A stretch of DNA of 64,000 nucleotides, from the NCBI GenBank assembly GCA_963921935.1, contig OY998178.1, positions 54,471,451 through 54,535,450 of the forward strand, in the 5' to 3' direction. Source of the DNA: Galeruca laticollis (taxonomy: Eukaryota > Arthropoda > Insecta > Coleoptera > Chrysomelidae). The translations under genes were made by a program, and so were the position numbers. The notes under the pieces are model-generated. The model had not been told where the DNA came from and searched no databases. It saw only the letters and a list, made by a program, of their open reading frames with translations. Shown piece after piece: positions 23,276-34,615 of the stretch. The first letter of the stretch is position 1. Each line of letters starts with the position of its first letter.

Positions 23276-24696
23276 GGGAGCCAATTCTTGAAATAAATCC
23301 GTATACGGATTTGGCGATATTCGGAAAAAATTCGAATTAAATCGAGTATTTGTATTCTTGAAATCGGTATGAGACTTTTGTTATACGAATTTGACATAGA
23401 ATGGGTCAAGCTAGGCGAATTTGATTTTCCGTATACGAATTGAATATTCTTAAACCTCTAACCGCACTTTTACAGATGTGTGTTTATTTTTACTCGCTTT
23501 CTTTTGTATACTTTTGAGGTTTCGTAGGTATATATACTTCTGAACAACTTACAAATTTCTCGGTTTCGTGAAAAAACGACCTTTAGATCAATATCAGTGA
23601 GCAGTAAATGAAGACTTTCTTTTGGTAATGAACAACGAACTTAAACTTAATATGTTTATATTTTTTTACTTCTGATTGATTGGTACGTATTAAGGTTTGT
23701 TTAAGGCTAGCTTGGAGGATTTTGCCCTTTTGTGGGCGATTGGAGCATTAGAAGAAGCCGAAATTTATGGAAATAATCGTCAGCATAGGGAGTTTTTGAA
23801 GAACTAAGTGACAATCAATTTATTGAAATTTATCGGCTATCAAAACCTTTGGCCACGGAGTTAATTGATTTGTTAGAACAAAATATAAGACATCCAACAA
23901 GATTGTCAGCCTTAGATATTGAAACAAAGGTAATTTCAATGATACCTGTAGAAAATCAGTATACTTTTTTTTTAGATCCTCACAACGTTAGGTTTTTTTG
24001 CTGCAGGATCATATCAAACAGATGTTGGATACAGCGTGATGCATGGGATTTCCCAATCATCTGTTAGTCGTGCTGTTGATAAAATTACCAATGCACTTAA
24101 CAGACCTAAAATTTTAAATGCATATGTAAGACTTCCACGTAATGCTCAATAATTACAACAAACAAGAGCCCGGTAATTACCAAATTATTTCCAAAAATGA
24201 TTTTTAATAATTGATTTTCTTTTAGATTTAATGAAAAATTTAATTTTCCTGGGATAATGGGGTGCATCGATTGCACTCATGTAGCATTTTTCTCTGGTCC
24301 TTGGTCATAGTTTTCTTAAGTGCACGATCCATAGTAAAATATATATTAAGTCTGAGCGAGTATAAAATAAAAAAAAGCAAATAGAATTAATATCGTTCTA
24401 CGTTTGGGAAATAAATTTTGGTTTATTTGCTCTTCTCTTTCAACATTTGTTTCGGCGCGCATACAAAAAAGAAGAAAATATGCTGAGAAAATTATCCGCC
24501 GGGATATTACCCAAAAAAGAAAATTGAAACAGAAGAAAAGAGAAGTTCTAAAACTATTTATTCGAATCAAATATCCGTATACGGAAATTTTTCCGCATAC
24601 CATTCAAGAATTAAGATTGACGACCGTATTCGAATCTTTGGTTCGAATTTTATTCGTATGCTACTGATATCCGTATAAGTTTAAGAATTGAGTCCC
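23276..24696 (+). mobile_element. PIF/Harbinger DNA transposon, internally deleted
   Basis: Terminal inverted repeats of about 28 bp: GGGAGCCAATTCTTGAAA inward from 23276, and GGGACTCAATTCTTAAAC inward from 24696 on the other strand. Subterminal regions at both ends are full of ccgtatacgg and attcgaat palindromes. The interior carries a truncated Harbinger nuclease (23720-24320). No clear 3-bp target duplication remains. Confidence 0.8.
23720..24320 (+). pseudogene. Harbinger nuclease (HARBI1-like), truncated after the first catalytic Asp
   Basis: The gene appears split by two short introns. Exon 1 reads FALLWAIGALEEAEIYG to ELSDNQFIEIYRLSKPLATE and SALDIETK. A 46-bp intron (23930-23975, gt...ag) leads to ILTTLGFFAAGSYQTDVGYS, then SQSSVSRAVDKITNALNRP. 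A second intron (24173-24225) leads to RFNEKFNFPGIMGCIDCTHV. The Asp in GCIDCTHV is the first of the DDE triad. The frame then hits a stop after GPWS and the remaining half, with the second Asp and the Glu, is deleted. A stop is also present before the second intron (RNAQ, stop, LQQTRA). Harbinger nucleases cut at the inverted repeats and normally need a Myb-like partner, which is absent here. Confidence 0.85.
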
Positions 24697-25343
24697 TGGT
24701 TTGACGAAAGCAAATTCCACTTCAATCATATACTATATCGAGGAAATATGTGAAAGTGTGATATCTGTTGAGAAATTTCTTCGCATTTTTTTCAACATAA
24801 ATGTATCTAACTTAAACAGTTAGGTAAGGAGCGTTTCTACTTCGACAAACTGAATATACTCAGTGAGATAGAAAGGGGTGAAGGTAGAGATAATAAGACC
24901 AACCCAAATGTCAGCATCACCTGCGCGTGTTCCACCCTGCTAGATAACCAACGAGGCTCTGACGACCGAACGATTGCCGGGATAAGCAATCCTACACTTA
25001 CTGACCAACAGCTTCGGGTGGACGAGCTAGTAAGTGGCAGGACACTCTTGTCCTGAGTTGGGAAATCGGCTCCGAAGGCGGAGGAATCAGAAAATGATCA
25101 ACGGCATAAGTATGTGGTAGGCAAATGGGAACCCAACACATTAAAGACTCATAAGAGTTTTCCCTAGTATTATCACGATGGCTATGGTCCAGACAAAATT
25201 TAAAATGTCCGGATATAGTCCCTCATTCGGATCACCGGGAGGGAATGTTTTGATTAATAGTAAGAAAGGATGGTACAGAAAGGTAAAGTTGGAGACCGTG
25301 ATATTTGGTACATGGAATATGCGAACATTATCACAGCCTGCAG

Positions 25344-26471
25344 CGCTATTTTTGACATTGCTCGTAACTTTGCGTATATGTGTTACTACGAGCGGATAAT
25401 TGGCGAAGACTTCGTGTAAATGGTATTTTTGAGCACTGTTTGAAAGTTAAATTCGTGTACGTGTGAAATTGATTTGGCAACGTGGTAATTTCAAAGGTGT
25501 TTGATATATTGACAGATATTTTAATGTTAGTTATAAAAAAAGAGTTGATTATCACGTCCGCGCCGCGCCGGTAATAAATAAATTATAAATAAAAAATTAA
25601 TAGAACAGTGAACAGTAAAAATGGCTGAAAATCCTGCTGTTCCTCATAAAAGTGGTAGAGGTGGAAACACGTCAAGTGAACAAAAGAAAAATCCAGGAAA
25701 GTTGAATTCTTCATGAAAACTACAGGAAGATATTATAGTTATATTTTCATCACCATCAAAATTTGTCTCACTTTAGCCTAACCTCATTTAACTTTTCAAA
25801 CCAATGATTTAAAAATTCCAGGCTGGTTAAGTGCAAGTAAAACTTCCTTAATGCACTGACTAACCGTAGGCTGTGATACTGCCATGAATATGCTTTTAGC
25901 AATGTCCATTTGATAACTACCAGAAGCAAAGAACCGCAGTGCTATCAAAACTTGTAAATACAGAAATTTCTATGAAATATAGGTCGTATAGGTAGTTTTT
26001 ATATTATAATAGTTAATAGGTATAATATAAGTATAAAAACTTACCCTCGTTTCGAACTTAAGACAGTAGTTCTTCTTTGTGGTCTCATAAATGGTTCTAC
26101 AATGTTTACTAAGTAACGGCAAATTTTTTTTGATTGCCGGAAATATTGAGTTAAATGGTATTCACTCAAGACTTCGAATGAATCGATCATCTCAAATCGG
26201 TTATTTCCTCGAAATTGTGCTTCTTCAACATTTTCCAGGTTCTCAAGTCTTTCATTTCAAATTATATAAATATACATTTAGATTATAAGTTTTTCAAATT
26301 TTAGATTATGCTAATCATTCGCATATAGTCTTCGACAACCAAATACCGCTCGTTGATTTATTGCGAATACTCGCAATTTGGCGAATGGTCAAAAATAGCA
26401 ATATGCCAGTTTTTGTTCGTACGTTCAATATTGCGTGTAATCTCGAAATGTGCGAATGGTCAAAAATAGCG
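25344..26471 (-). mobile_element. Second PIF/Harbinger element, inserted in the LINE endonuclease
   Basis: A 13-bp perfect inverted repeat, CGCTATTTTTGAC, bounds a 1128-bp insertion. The flanks are CAG (25341-25343) and CTG (26472-26474), which fits a 3-bp CWG-type target duplication with one mismatch. The right terminus is duplicated internally: gcgaatggtcaaaaatagc occurs at about 26381-26400 and again at the end. The minus strand codes for Harbinger transposase pieces. Confidence 0.8.
25790..26200 (-). pseudogene. Harbinger transposase fragment (N-terminal and central part)
   Basis: The minus strand reads FRQSKKICRYLVNIVEPFMR then PQRRTTVLSSKRG (26170-26045). After a probable intron it reads FLYLQVLIALRFFASGSYQM then DIAKSIFMAVSQPTVSQCIK (25970-25855) and LALNQPGIFKSL. 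This is the conserved HTH region of Harbinger nucleases. The catalytic half is missing. On the plus strand at 25621 a short frame MAENPAVPHKSGRGGNTSSE could be the start of the accessory Myb-like protein, but too little remains to say. Confidence 0.75.
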
Positions 26472-27399
26472 CTGCTGGAAAGCTGCAAAACACAATTCAA
26501 GAGATGAAACGACTTAAAGTGCAGATTTTAGGCATTAGTGAGATGAGATGGCCGGGTACGGGAGCTAATGGCAACGGGGAGGAATATTCTGTATATTACT
26601 CTGGAACAGCAAACAACATTTTCCAACGTGGAGTTGGATTTATACTGCACAAAAAAATTGCAACGTGTGTTACCAACTTTGTGCCAATATCAGAGAGGAT
26701 AACTCTTCTACAAATTAATGCAAGGCCCGTGAATGTTAATCTCATCCAAATTTATGCTCCTACTACAGACTACAGCAACGAGGACGTAGACCAGTTCTAC
26801 AAGCAAATATCAGATATAATAAAAACCTTGCCACAGCATGATATAAACATCATTATGGATAATTTCAATGCCAAGCTTGGGAAAGGTAGAACTGGGGAAC
26901 ACATTGGATACTTTGGACTAGGCGAGAGAAACGAACGTGGCGACACTCTAAGTGCATTCGTAGCGGAACATGATCTGATTATTACCAATACATTCTTCCA
27001 ACATCATCTTAGAAGATTGTACACGTGGAAATCGAATGATGTGAAAACTAGGAATCAGATAGACTTTGTACTCATTAATAAGAGATTTGTAAGCAGCATC
27101 AAAAACATAAAAACCTATCCAGGAGCAGATGTACAGTCGGATCATAACCCGCTGATAGGAAGGATGGGAATCAGGTTCAAGAAGGTAGAGAAAAAATGTG
27201 TAGGGAGATATGACTACAGAAAACTGAAAGACACAGCCACAAGCAATTTGGTAAAAAGCGAACTCTTGAAAGAGACGGAAGAACAGGAAAACGATGGAGA
27301 TGTAGAAAAAGACCTTAAAGCCTAACAAACAGATGAAGAAATCTTGGATGACGGATCAGATCTTAGAACTGATGGAAAAGAGGAGATTGTATAAAAATA

Positions 27400-28035
27400 A
27401 TAAGAGAATACATGAACATACAAAAAGAAATAAGGGCGAAAATAAGAACAGCCAAAGAAGAAGAGAAATTGGAAAAATGTATGGAAATCGAATGTCAAGC
27501 TAAATGTGATAACTTTAATATGCACAAGAAAGTAAAGGAAATGTCGGGAACAGTGAAGAGAAGAACAGTTAATGTACTTAAGGATAACCAAGGCCGAGTT
27601 ATAGGAAGTCGGAAATTAAGCAAACCTGAGAAGAGTACATTAAACAACTGTTTGATAACGTGAGAACGGTGCCACCCAATATCGAAGAAACAGATGGTCC
27701 CCCAATATTAGATGTAGAAGTGCAGGCAGCCTTGAAAAATGCAATAGATCAAAAGGCCTTGGGCCCCGACGGGATTCCTGCTGAAATATTAAAGCTGATC
27801 GAAGGGAAGAATCTAGAGGCTTACAAAACTGTTCAATGTGATCTATGATACGGGCGTCTGAATTCATTACTCTCCCCAAGAGGCCTAATGCTGGGAAATG
27901 TAGCGAGTTTCGAAAAATAAGATTGATGAGTCATCTGCTAAAGATTTTCCTGAAGATAATTCACAATAGGATATTTAAACTGTTCGAGGAACAGATGATA
28001 TCTAAATCGCTGAATATTATTGATAAAAAGGGATA
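27400..28035 (+). pseudogene. Start of reverse transcriptase of RTE element
   Basis: Linker frame 27412-27663, then a second frame (from 27660) with LKNAIDQKALGPDGIPAEIL, the classic start of RTE reverse transcriptase. A third frame (27845-28036) follows with FITLPKRPNAGKCSEFRKIR and LKIFLKIIHNRI. Two frameshifts; truncated before the palm motifs. Confidence 0.82.
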
Positions 28036-28671
28036 ATGTAAACACAGATGCAACGTATGTGTATAGTATTTTTTAGAAATACTGCAAATGTTAGTTTGTA
28101 GGTATCTCTAAAGTTTGATAACCACAATTGAGGACATCGGTACTTAAAGGAACCTACGTTCAAATCATACCAGGAATTATTGTATTGTTTTTATTTTTCA
28201 TTTTAGAGAGACATGTATCCCAGAAAAGGTATGGCAGAAGAGCAGTTACTGAAAGAATTGGAAATAGTATATCGTGCAACAAGTGGGAAAAGTTCCAACT
28301 TTTCTCACGAGTGTGGAAGTTTGTGGCACGAGCCAAGGGCGAGTGCCGCAAACACACGAGTGAGAAATGTACTTTTCTCACATGTTGCACACTATACTTT
28401 TTCTACAACTGCACAAATTTAAAGAATACAAGTAAATAGTTTTGTAGAAAAAGTCTAAGCTCGAGGACCACCCACCGAAAACGGCTGGGCATCGAGTATA
28501 AGTTTCTGAAATTGGCTGGGCATCGAGGATCCCCTACTGAATTTTCCATATAAATGTATGTAGTGTGGGCTAAGTGCCGTGAGAAATAATATTTATCACA
28601 GTGTGAGCAATATAAGGTTTTGAAATTAAGTAAGCTATGAGAAGTATGCTACTTTTCATAGCAGTTGTAGA
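28036..28671. other. Non-coding stretch with foldback repeats
   Basis: Contains a palindromic foldback at 28273-28392, a MITE-like repeat bounded by ctttttctacaactgc (about 28398) and its inverse gcagttgtagaaaaaag (about 28662-28678), and a repeated ggctgggcatcgag at about 28482 and 28513. No coding. Confidence 0.5.
28273..28392. repeat. Short foldback repeat
   Basis: gtgcaacaagtgggaaaagt at the left pairs with acttttctcacatgttgcac at the right; inner parts also pair (gtttgtggcac with gtgccgcaaac). About 120 bp, almost wholly self-complementary. Confidence 0.8.
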
Positions 28672-29025
28672 AAAAAGGATTATTCGATATTGAATACCTA
28701 GACAGCGAGGACGATAGTGGTTATGAAGACAATTTCATCACCGATCTTGTACAATGTTCAAAAAATGAAAATCATATTGACGAGGAAGAACTTACAGATA
28801 GTGAAAAAATAATGAGAAAGATCAAATAATAAATAATGATGAGAACCTACTAATAAATAACGAAGAAGGTATATACAAGAAATGGATTACTGAAAGGAAA
28901 ATGTAGAATGGATGCAAAAATCAACCTATGTAACTAGGAGTATTCCGAATGTCAGTGCAATTCATTGACAAATAATACTGTAGAACCCCCTCTAAATTTT
29001 CTTAGCACGTTCAGTGCCATAATGA
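28672..29025 (+). pseudogene. piggyBac-like transposase, N-terminal fragment
   Basis: The frame reads GLFDIEYLDSEDDSGYEDNF and then HIDEEELTDSEKIMRK before a stop. Near 28905-29020 follow WMQKSTYVTRSIPNVSAIH and, in another frame, NNTVEPPLNFLSTFSAIMKS. An acidic N-terminus followed by a 'typically PLxFF' segment is the layout of piggyBac-like transposases. It may be the front end of the fragment at 33775-34615, since the two pieces do not overlap in the protein. Moderate confidence, based on pattern rather than a strict motif. Confidence 0.45.
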
Positions 29026-30239
29026 AATCACGAAAATGGCCCGTCGGGCCAAATTATTATTTCTATTGTAGTGTATTCTGAAAGACATGTATAGTACTAT
29101 GTTCAATAATATTTTTTATAATTCGCGTATAAAAGAGACTTCATTATAACATTGTTTACAGTGTCACAATGAAGCTCTTTGAACACTGTTATAGTAATTT
29201 TTAGTGTACAGTTGGTTATTGTATTTAGTTATATTTTTATTTGACATTTGACTTTAACCTTGACACAAGTAATAAATAAAATGGCCTAGCGTTGTTCTAG
29301 CTAGCAAATTATTATATTAAAGGTAAATTAGAATGATTTATATATTAAAAATATTAATGCATAAAGTACGCTAACGTTTATTTACCAATGATTTGTCAAT
29401 TGTTTATTTCTATATTGTATAGGATCAATATATAGGTATACAAAACGTTCGATTTTTGGGATACATTACCAGATATCTATGTGAAGATGTATTACAGAAA
29501 TAATTCTGTTCATGATGTAATATAAATAGATCGCAAGAGCATATACGAAGAAGCTCTTTTTTAAACAAATAATCATCCTCTTTTTGCTTGAATGAAAGTT
29601 TGTTTACAATTTACACAATTATTCGATTATAATATGTCAGAAGTGCTGAATAAAACCATCTGTGATCTGACCAATTAGGAATCTACAGAATTTCCAACTT
29701 AAATTCAAACCACTCCTCCTAGTTTAAAAACAGGGATTGTATGAAATTCTATTTTATTTAAATAATTAAATAAATGCGAATTATAAAAAATATTGTGTAA
29801 AACTTGTGCCACAATTACTTTCTGTGGTACTCGTGATTTGCACAACTCACCGCTTCGCGGTTCGTTGTGTAAACTTCACTTGTACTACAAAACGAGTCAT
29901 TGTGACACTTGTTTTACAAATAACTATTTTTCGTGGATTTTCGAAAAATAAATTTAATGGTCTGTAGGGCCCGCCGTGGCGTGAGCAGAAACTTTTTCCT
30001 GTTGGGTCAAAGCGGTCCGATTTATTGTGCTTATCAAGCTACAGCGGTCCGGCTACTCAACAGTCCAGCGGTCCTTCCCTGCTACAACTACGAAAACTAG
30101 TCTAGCGTTTCATGTCGGAATAAACAATAGCGTCATTTATTCTGTGTTTAGCAAGAAAGCAGGAGTATATTAGAGGGAACGGTGGTAAAATCCAGTATTT
30201 TTCCGTGATTGTTTTGTGTTTTTTTGTTATAAAAAATCA
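29026..30239. other. Non-coding stretch; foldback repeat and GC-rich leader
   Basis: A foldback repeat spans about 29790-29922: gtgtaaaacttgtg... pairs with ...cacttgttttac, with cgcttcgcgg in the centre. At 29955-30110 a G+C-richer patch carries AGCGGTCC three times about 35 bp apart, directly upstream of the piggyBac-like gene, and may be its subterminal region. Confidence 0.45.
29790..29922. repeat. Short foldback repeat with cgcttcgcgg centre
   Basis: Outer arms gtgtaaaacttgtg / cacttgttttac and inner gtactcgtgatttgcacaac / gttgtgtaaacttcacttgtac are partly complementary. Same design as the repeats at 28273, 40299 and 45521 but different sequence. Confidence 0.65.
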
Positions 30240-32019
30240 AAATGAGTGGCCATAGTAGGAGAATATTAGAACTAGCATTTTACTACTACTATTTTACTCT
30301 GACACCAAAAAGATAATTTTTTTTGATTCTTAATCGGAAGAAGTTCATTTTTCGAGTTCACCAGATTCTTTTGAAGATCCCACTTTTGTTGGTAATGATG
30401 ATGAAACGAGTCTGTCTTCTTCATCTGACGAGATGGAAGTAACACCAAATCAGTCTCAAACTAATTCACGAGATATTATGGAAACAAACTCTCTAGAAGA
30501 AAAATAATTCAGGAGATGCAATGGAAACAAACTGTCCAGAAGACTCATCTGAACCTATAAATATGGCACCTGAACAAATTACCGAGGAATGGAAAAATCC
30601 TAAGGGGAACCATCAACCGTTTACTCTGTCAGTAGCTAATATTGGAATTAGGCCAGAAGTGGCTGTTGCACTGATTGGGCAGCAACCAATTGATTTTTTA
30701 AAATTATTTTTGATGACGAAATTTGGCAACTTATGACATAAGAAACTAATTTATATGCTACACAAGTCTTATCTAAAAGCATCGACATCGATCTCCAAGG
30801 AGGAAATGAAGAAATTTGTTGGAATTTTAGACTATATAGGTCTCGTTAAATTGCCTTTACTGAAGTACTATTGGAGCAAATAATGAGCCGCAATAGATTC
30901 GAACTTCTATTGAATATATGGCACTTCTCTGATAACGATTTGTGCCCTGAAGAAAATCGAGGAGTCAAGATGGAGCCACTGATAAATATATTAATAAATA
31001 AATTTCAATTTGCGTACACTCCAGGTAGCCATTACTGCATTGACGAGTCGATTATTCCATTTCGTGGTCGTCTAATAATGAGACAGTATATACCTAAAAA
31101 AAAACCATAGATATGGCATCAAGTTATTCAAATTATGTGCAGACCGTGGTTACTCATGCAATATAAAACTGTATTGCGGAAAAGAGCAAGATGCAGGAGC
31201 TTCAGTTTCAACAAACATCGTTATGACGTTGTCTCGGCAACTACTAAATTCTAGTCGCACTCTTATTTGTGATAACTATTATACTAGCATCGAGCTTGCT
31301 AATCTACTTCTAGACAAGGAAACACATCTAGTTGGAGCTTTGAGATAGAATAGGCGGGGAAATCCAAAAGAAACTGTTTCAAAAAACATTAAAAAGGGTG
31401 AAATTGTAGGCAAGGAAAATAACCGAGGTGTTTGCATTATGAAGTGGAAGGATAAACGCGACGTTTCGGTACTATCTACGAAGCATACAAATGAAATGGA
31501 TACAATTCAGAAGCGCACGGAAACCATACAGAAGCCAAAAGCAATTGTAGAATACAACAAAGCAAAAAGTGCAATAGATTTATCTGACCAGCTGGCTCTA
31601 GCTATTATAGTTCATTGAGTTCAACAGTAAAATGGTATTGCAAAATTGCATTAGAACTAGTTTATGGAACTACTATGGCGAGTGCACATTTCTTGTATAA
31701 AAAAATTAATGAATCTAATATAACCATTACTCAATTCAAGGAATCGATTATAGAAAAACTTGTATTTGCTGAAGTCGACGAAACTGATAACATTCAGCCT
31801 TCTACATCACAAAATAGCAAAAAAACTGCTCATATGATAAAGAAGAAGGAGGGCATAGCACACAAAGTCCGGAAGTACTGCAAACATTGTTACAGTGAAA
31901 AAATGAAGGGCACTATAGAAAAAAATCGGGTACCAAAAGTACGAACCTATTGTGAGGATTGCGTAGATAAACCACACTTATGCATAAATTGCTTTACAAT
32001 TTATCATAAATATAATTGA
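30240..32019 (+). pseudogene. piggyBac-like transposase (PGBD type), full-length but decayed
   Basis: Start at ATG 30242. An acidic N-terminus (SSSSDEMEVTPNQSQ, METNSLEE) precedes the core. Core landmarks: FTLSVANIGIRPEVAVALIG, MSRNRFELLLNIWHFSDND, YCIDESIIPFRGRL with the first catalytic Asp (about 31038), LICDNYYTSIELANLL with the second (about 31267), and AKSAIDLSDQLA with the third (about 31575). A C-terminal cysteine-rich domain (YCKHCYSEK, YCEDCVDKPHLCINC, 31877-31995) closes the protein. Frame breaks occur near 30500, 30740-30870, at an A8 run near 31100, at a stop near 31347, and near 31610. piggyBac transposases excise precisely at TTAA sites. No terminal repeats were identified. Confidence 0.9.
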
Positions 32020-33774
32020 TTACATTATAAAAGATCCTTTACTTGTTTTTGATTATATTTCAAGTTGAACTTCGTCGACTGGCGTACACATTCAACTAGA
32101 TTAATAATCTTAATTTGACAAAAGTAATGTCGAAATTAATAATTTATTATGTACACATTTACTAGAATGGTACAAATTTATGAATGTTTGAACGTCGGTG
32201 GTTTCAGATCGGAAGGCACTTTATGTTTCGATTTAATGAATGCTCACTTGATTCGTATAGAAACTAAGTAACGATATGTTAGACTCTGACTGTTTGAATG
32301 AAGTTACTTCGATATGTAACGACGACTCGATGAATTCGATTGAGTGTTGAACTGAGTTATGAACTCCAAAACTAATTATGAAACTACGTGACTTAACTGA
32401 GGGAAAGATGTGTTTCGACTTGAATTACCCTTAGAACTTGAGTTTCGACTTTGTTGAACTATTTAAGGAACCAATTCACTATTCAACCAACTGACTCGTT
32501 AATAATGTAACCGATAACTTACTAACCGATTGCGTAACTATGTGATAACTGTTTAAGTGTGAATACTTCTTGAATGAGTGTTGAACTCATTCTTCATTGA
32601 TTGAGCGATGAGCTCGTAACTAACTTTGTTGTTGAGTGATGTACTGAATAAGGAGCTGACTTCTTCACGTTGTAAGACGTGTTAAATAGAAATTTGCAAG
32701 GGGCGTGTTTACACATGGATTGGGTTGACTAAAAGGAAATAGACATTTCCTATTGGCCAGTATCATTTGACTTGCCAGAATCATCGACAAGAATCAACAA
32801 TGGACGCCTTCATTAGATATTTAAATTTCCTTTGAACATTCAAAAAGCGAGACCGTCCTATTGTGACCTTTTTACCCCGAAGAGTTATTCAAACATTTAT
32901 TACACTCCTTCCGATCATCTACCATAAAAATTCACGCACAACGTCACAATAAGTTACAATTTTAGTTTTGCTCCAAGTAATAACATTTTAGGGCTTTTAC
33001 AACACAATAAATTTTCCTAAATTTTTAACTATAGGATTTCAAACACAATGCGACAATGTCTTTCACGAATTTCAAAATGAGTTATTTCTTTGCTCCAACA
33101 ATACTATTTACAATTAATAGTGCGAAACGTGATATTTTGAAAGTATTTAACAAAGATGAAAATAAAGTGAAACTACCCTTTGAATTTACCACATCACCGA
33201 AAGAATACAAAATATGTACCAATTCTTTACCACATTTTTACAACGCTAGCAACTGAACTGAATTTACGCCTTAAAATATATACAATGACGAAAAGAAGTA
33301 ACATGAGTTCATATCTACAAATATCTTACATGTTTTTAAAAGTATCGTAAACTATATAATTCCAGATTTTCTAATCTTGAACACTTGTTGTTTAATTGTA
33401 GTTTTAAGATTCAAATAAATTTTTTTCTAGAAAACATCTTTTTTGTCGAATAACCTTCGTTTGAAATGAAACCTAAACTTGGTAGTGGCCGTCTAGCCTC
33501 CAAAGCCATAGCGAGCCCCCTTATACGTTAGATCTGCTTTATTACTGCATATATTACTGAACAAAAAATATTTTTTGATCTGTCTATTATTGCTATTTCC
33601 ACGCATTAGAATGTATTGGAATAAAAAGTTGAGAGTGAACATATTTACAAACACTATGGCCATAAATAGATATCTCAAACTGAGGTCTCATATGCATAAC
33701 TTGAGCGACAAAAATGAACACGACTTACTGTAAAAAGTGCGTTAAATTCACAATTCGGTATTGAAGAGGTGTAA
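32020..33774. other. Non-coding stretch with unusual composition
   Basis: From 32230 to 32690 the sequence is dominated by short irregular gaact/aactgac/ttgaact words, with few long A or T runs, unlike its surroundings. It may be an old LTR or decayed satellite; TGTACACATTT at 32150 could be an LTR start, but no second copy or target duplication is visible. The frame at 33056-33256 is not recognised. Confidence 0.4.
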
Positions 33775-34615
33775 ATAATTGGAAATCGAAAGAAACGTTT
33801 GGGTAGATGAACAGAGAGTTCTTTTTAAAAGAAGAATGCAACTAAAGCAATATATAAAAGCAAAGCCAAATCCATGGGATATGAAGATGTGTAGGAGGTG
33901 AAAATGGACTTACCAACAATTTTGATATATCAGGGTAAAACAACAGAAATTGATTCCTAGTTACAAAAGCACTTTGGCCAAGGAGCATCTGTAGTTCTGC
34001 AACCTAACTCAACATTTATCACCTGGTAAACATGTCGGTTTTTGTGATAATTATTTCACAATTTATAATCTTATTCAAATACTGAATGAATATTTACTTT
34101 TTGTTGGCACCGCAAGAATCGACCGATTTTGTAAAACACCACTGACGGGACGGAAATAATTTAAAAAAAAAAGAGGAACAAATGGATGGACAACAAATCG
34201 GTAGTTTTAGTTTACAATTTTGTTGGAATAGGTAAAGAAGATACAGTACAGCGTTGGAATAAACCAACAAAATCTTATATTATGGTAAATAGTCCTGAGA
34301 TCAACCAAAAGTATAATGAATCAATGGAAGGTATTGATAAGGCTGACGCTCTAATTGCATACTACAGATACAAAGCTAAAAGTCGTAAGTTGACAGTTCG
34401 TATTATATTCCATACCAGAAAGGCTCGAATATAAGAAACACATGAAGTTGGAAAGAACGCCAACCAAGGAAACATTAGACAAACATTTTAGAATGAAGAT
34501 AGGAGAACTACTTGTGAAATTAGGAAAAGTCCAAGATAAGAAAAAGGATAGGAAGACTAGCTTACAAAAAATATATCCAATAGTGCCTACGAACACGTAT
34601 CATTGATAATAAGAT
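33775..34615 (+). pseudogene. piggyBac-like transposase, core and C-terminal fragment
   Basis: Reads VDEQRVLFKRRMQLKQYIKA and KPNPWDMKM (about 33805-33890), the region around the first Asp. Then HVGFCDNYFTIYNLIQILNE follows (second Asp, about 34030-34095). Then the frame 34186-34434 has DNKSVVLVYNFVGIGKEDTV, SPEINQKYNESMEGIDKADA and YYRYKAKSRKLTVRIIFH, the region of the third Asp (GIDKAD). It belongs to a different subfamily from the copy at 30240-32019, since residues around the motifs differ. Several stops and frame changes. Confidence 0.82.

Larger units (their letters stand above)
25285..27325 (+). pseudogene. APE-type endonuclease of RTE element, split by a DNA transposon
   Basis: Two parts joined across 25344-26471. 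Motifs: FGTWNMRTL with the catalytic Asn; the metal-binding Glu in GISEMRWPG; IQIYAPTTDY; NFNAKLGKG, where the usual D of GDFNA is replaced (IIMDNFNAK keeps an Asp); TWKSNDVKTRNQIDFVLINK; and SDHNPLIG with the catalytic SDH. The downstream part, 26450-27325, is one uninterrupted frame of about 290 codons, so the endonuclease was intact until quite late. This enzyme nicks target DNA to start reverse transcription. Confidence 0.85.
24836..28035 (+). mobile_element. RTE-type non-LTR retrotransposon, interrupted and 3'-truncated
   Basis: A G+C-richer 5' leader (24836-25280) precedes an endonuclease-RT frame. The endonuclease begins FGTWNMRTLSQPA at 25300-25342, is cut by a Harbinger element (25344-26471), and resumes with GKLQNTIQEMKRLKVQILGI at about 26476. 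RT begins near 27680 and fades at 28035 before the catalytic Asp pair. The type of endonuclease (often misannotated as craniofacial development protein 2) places it in or near the RTE/BovB group. Confidence 0.82.

Noticed and set aside
32150..32960. Solo LTR starting TGTACACATTT
   Set aside because: No convincing end, target duplication or second copy in the window.
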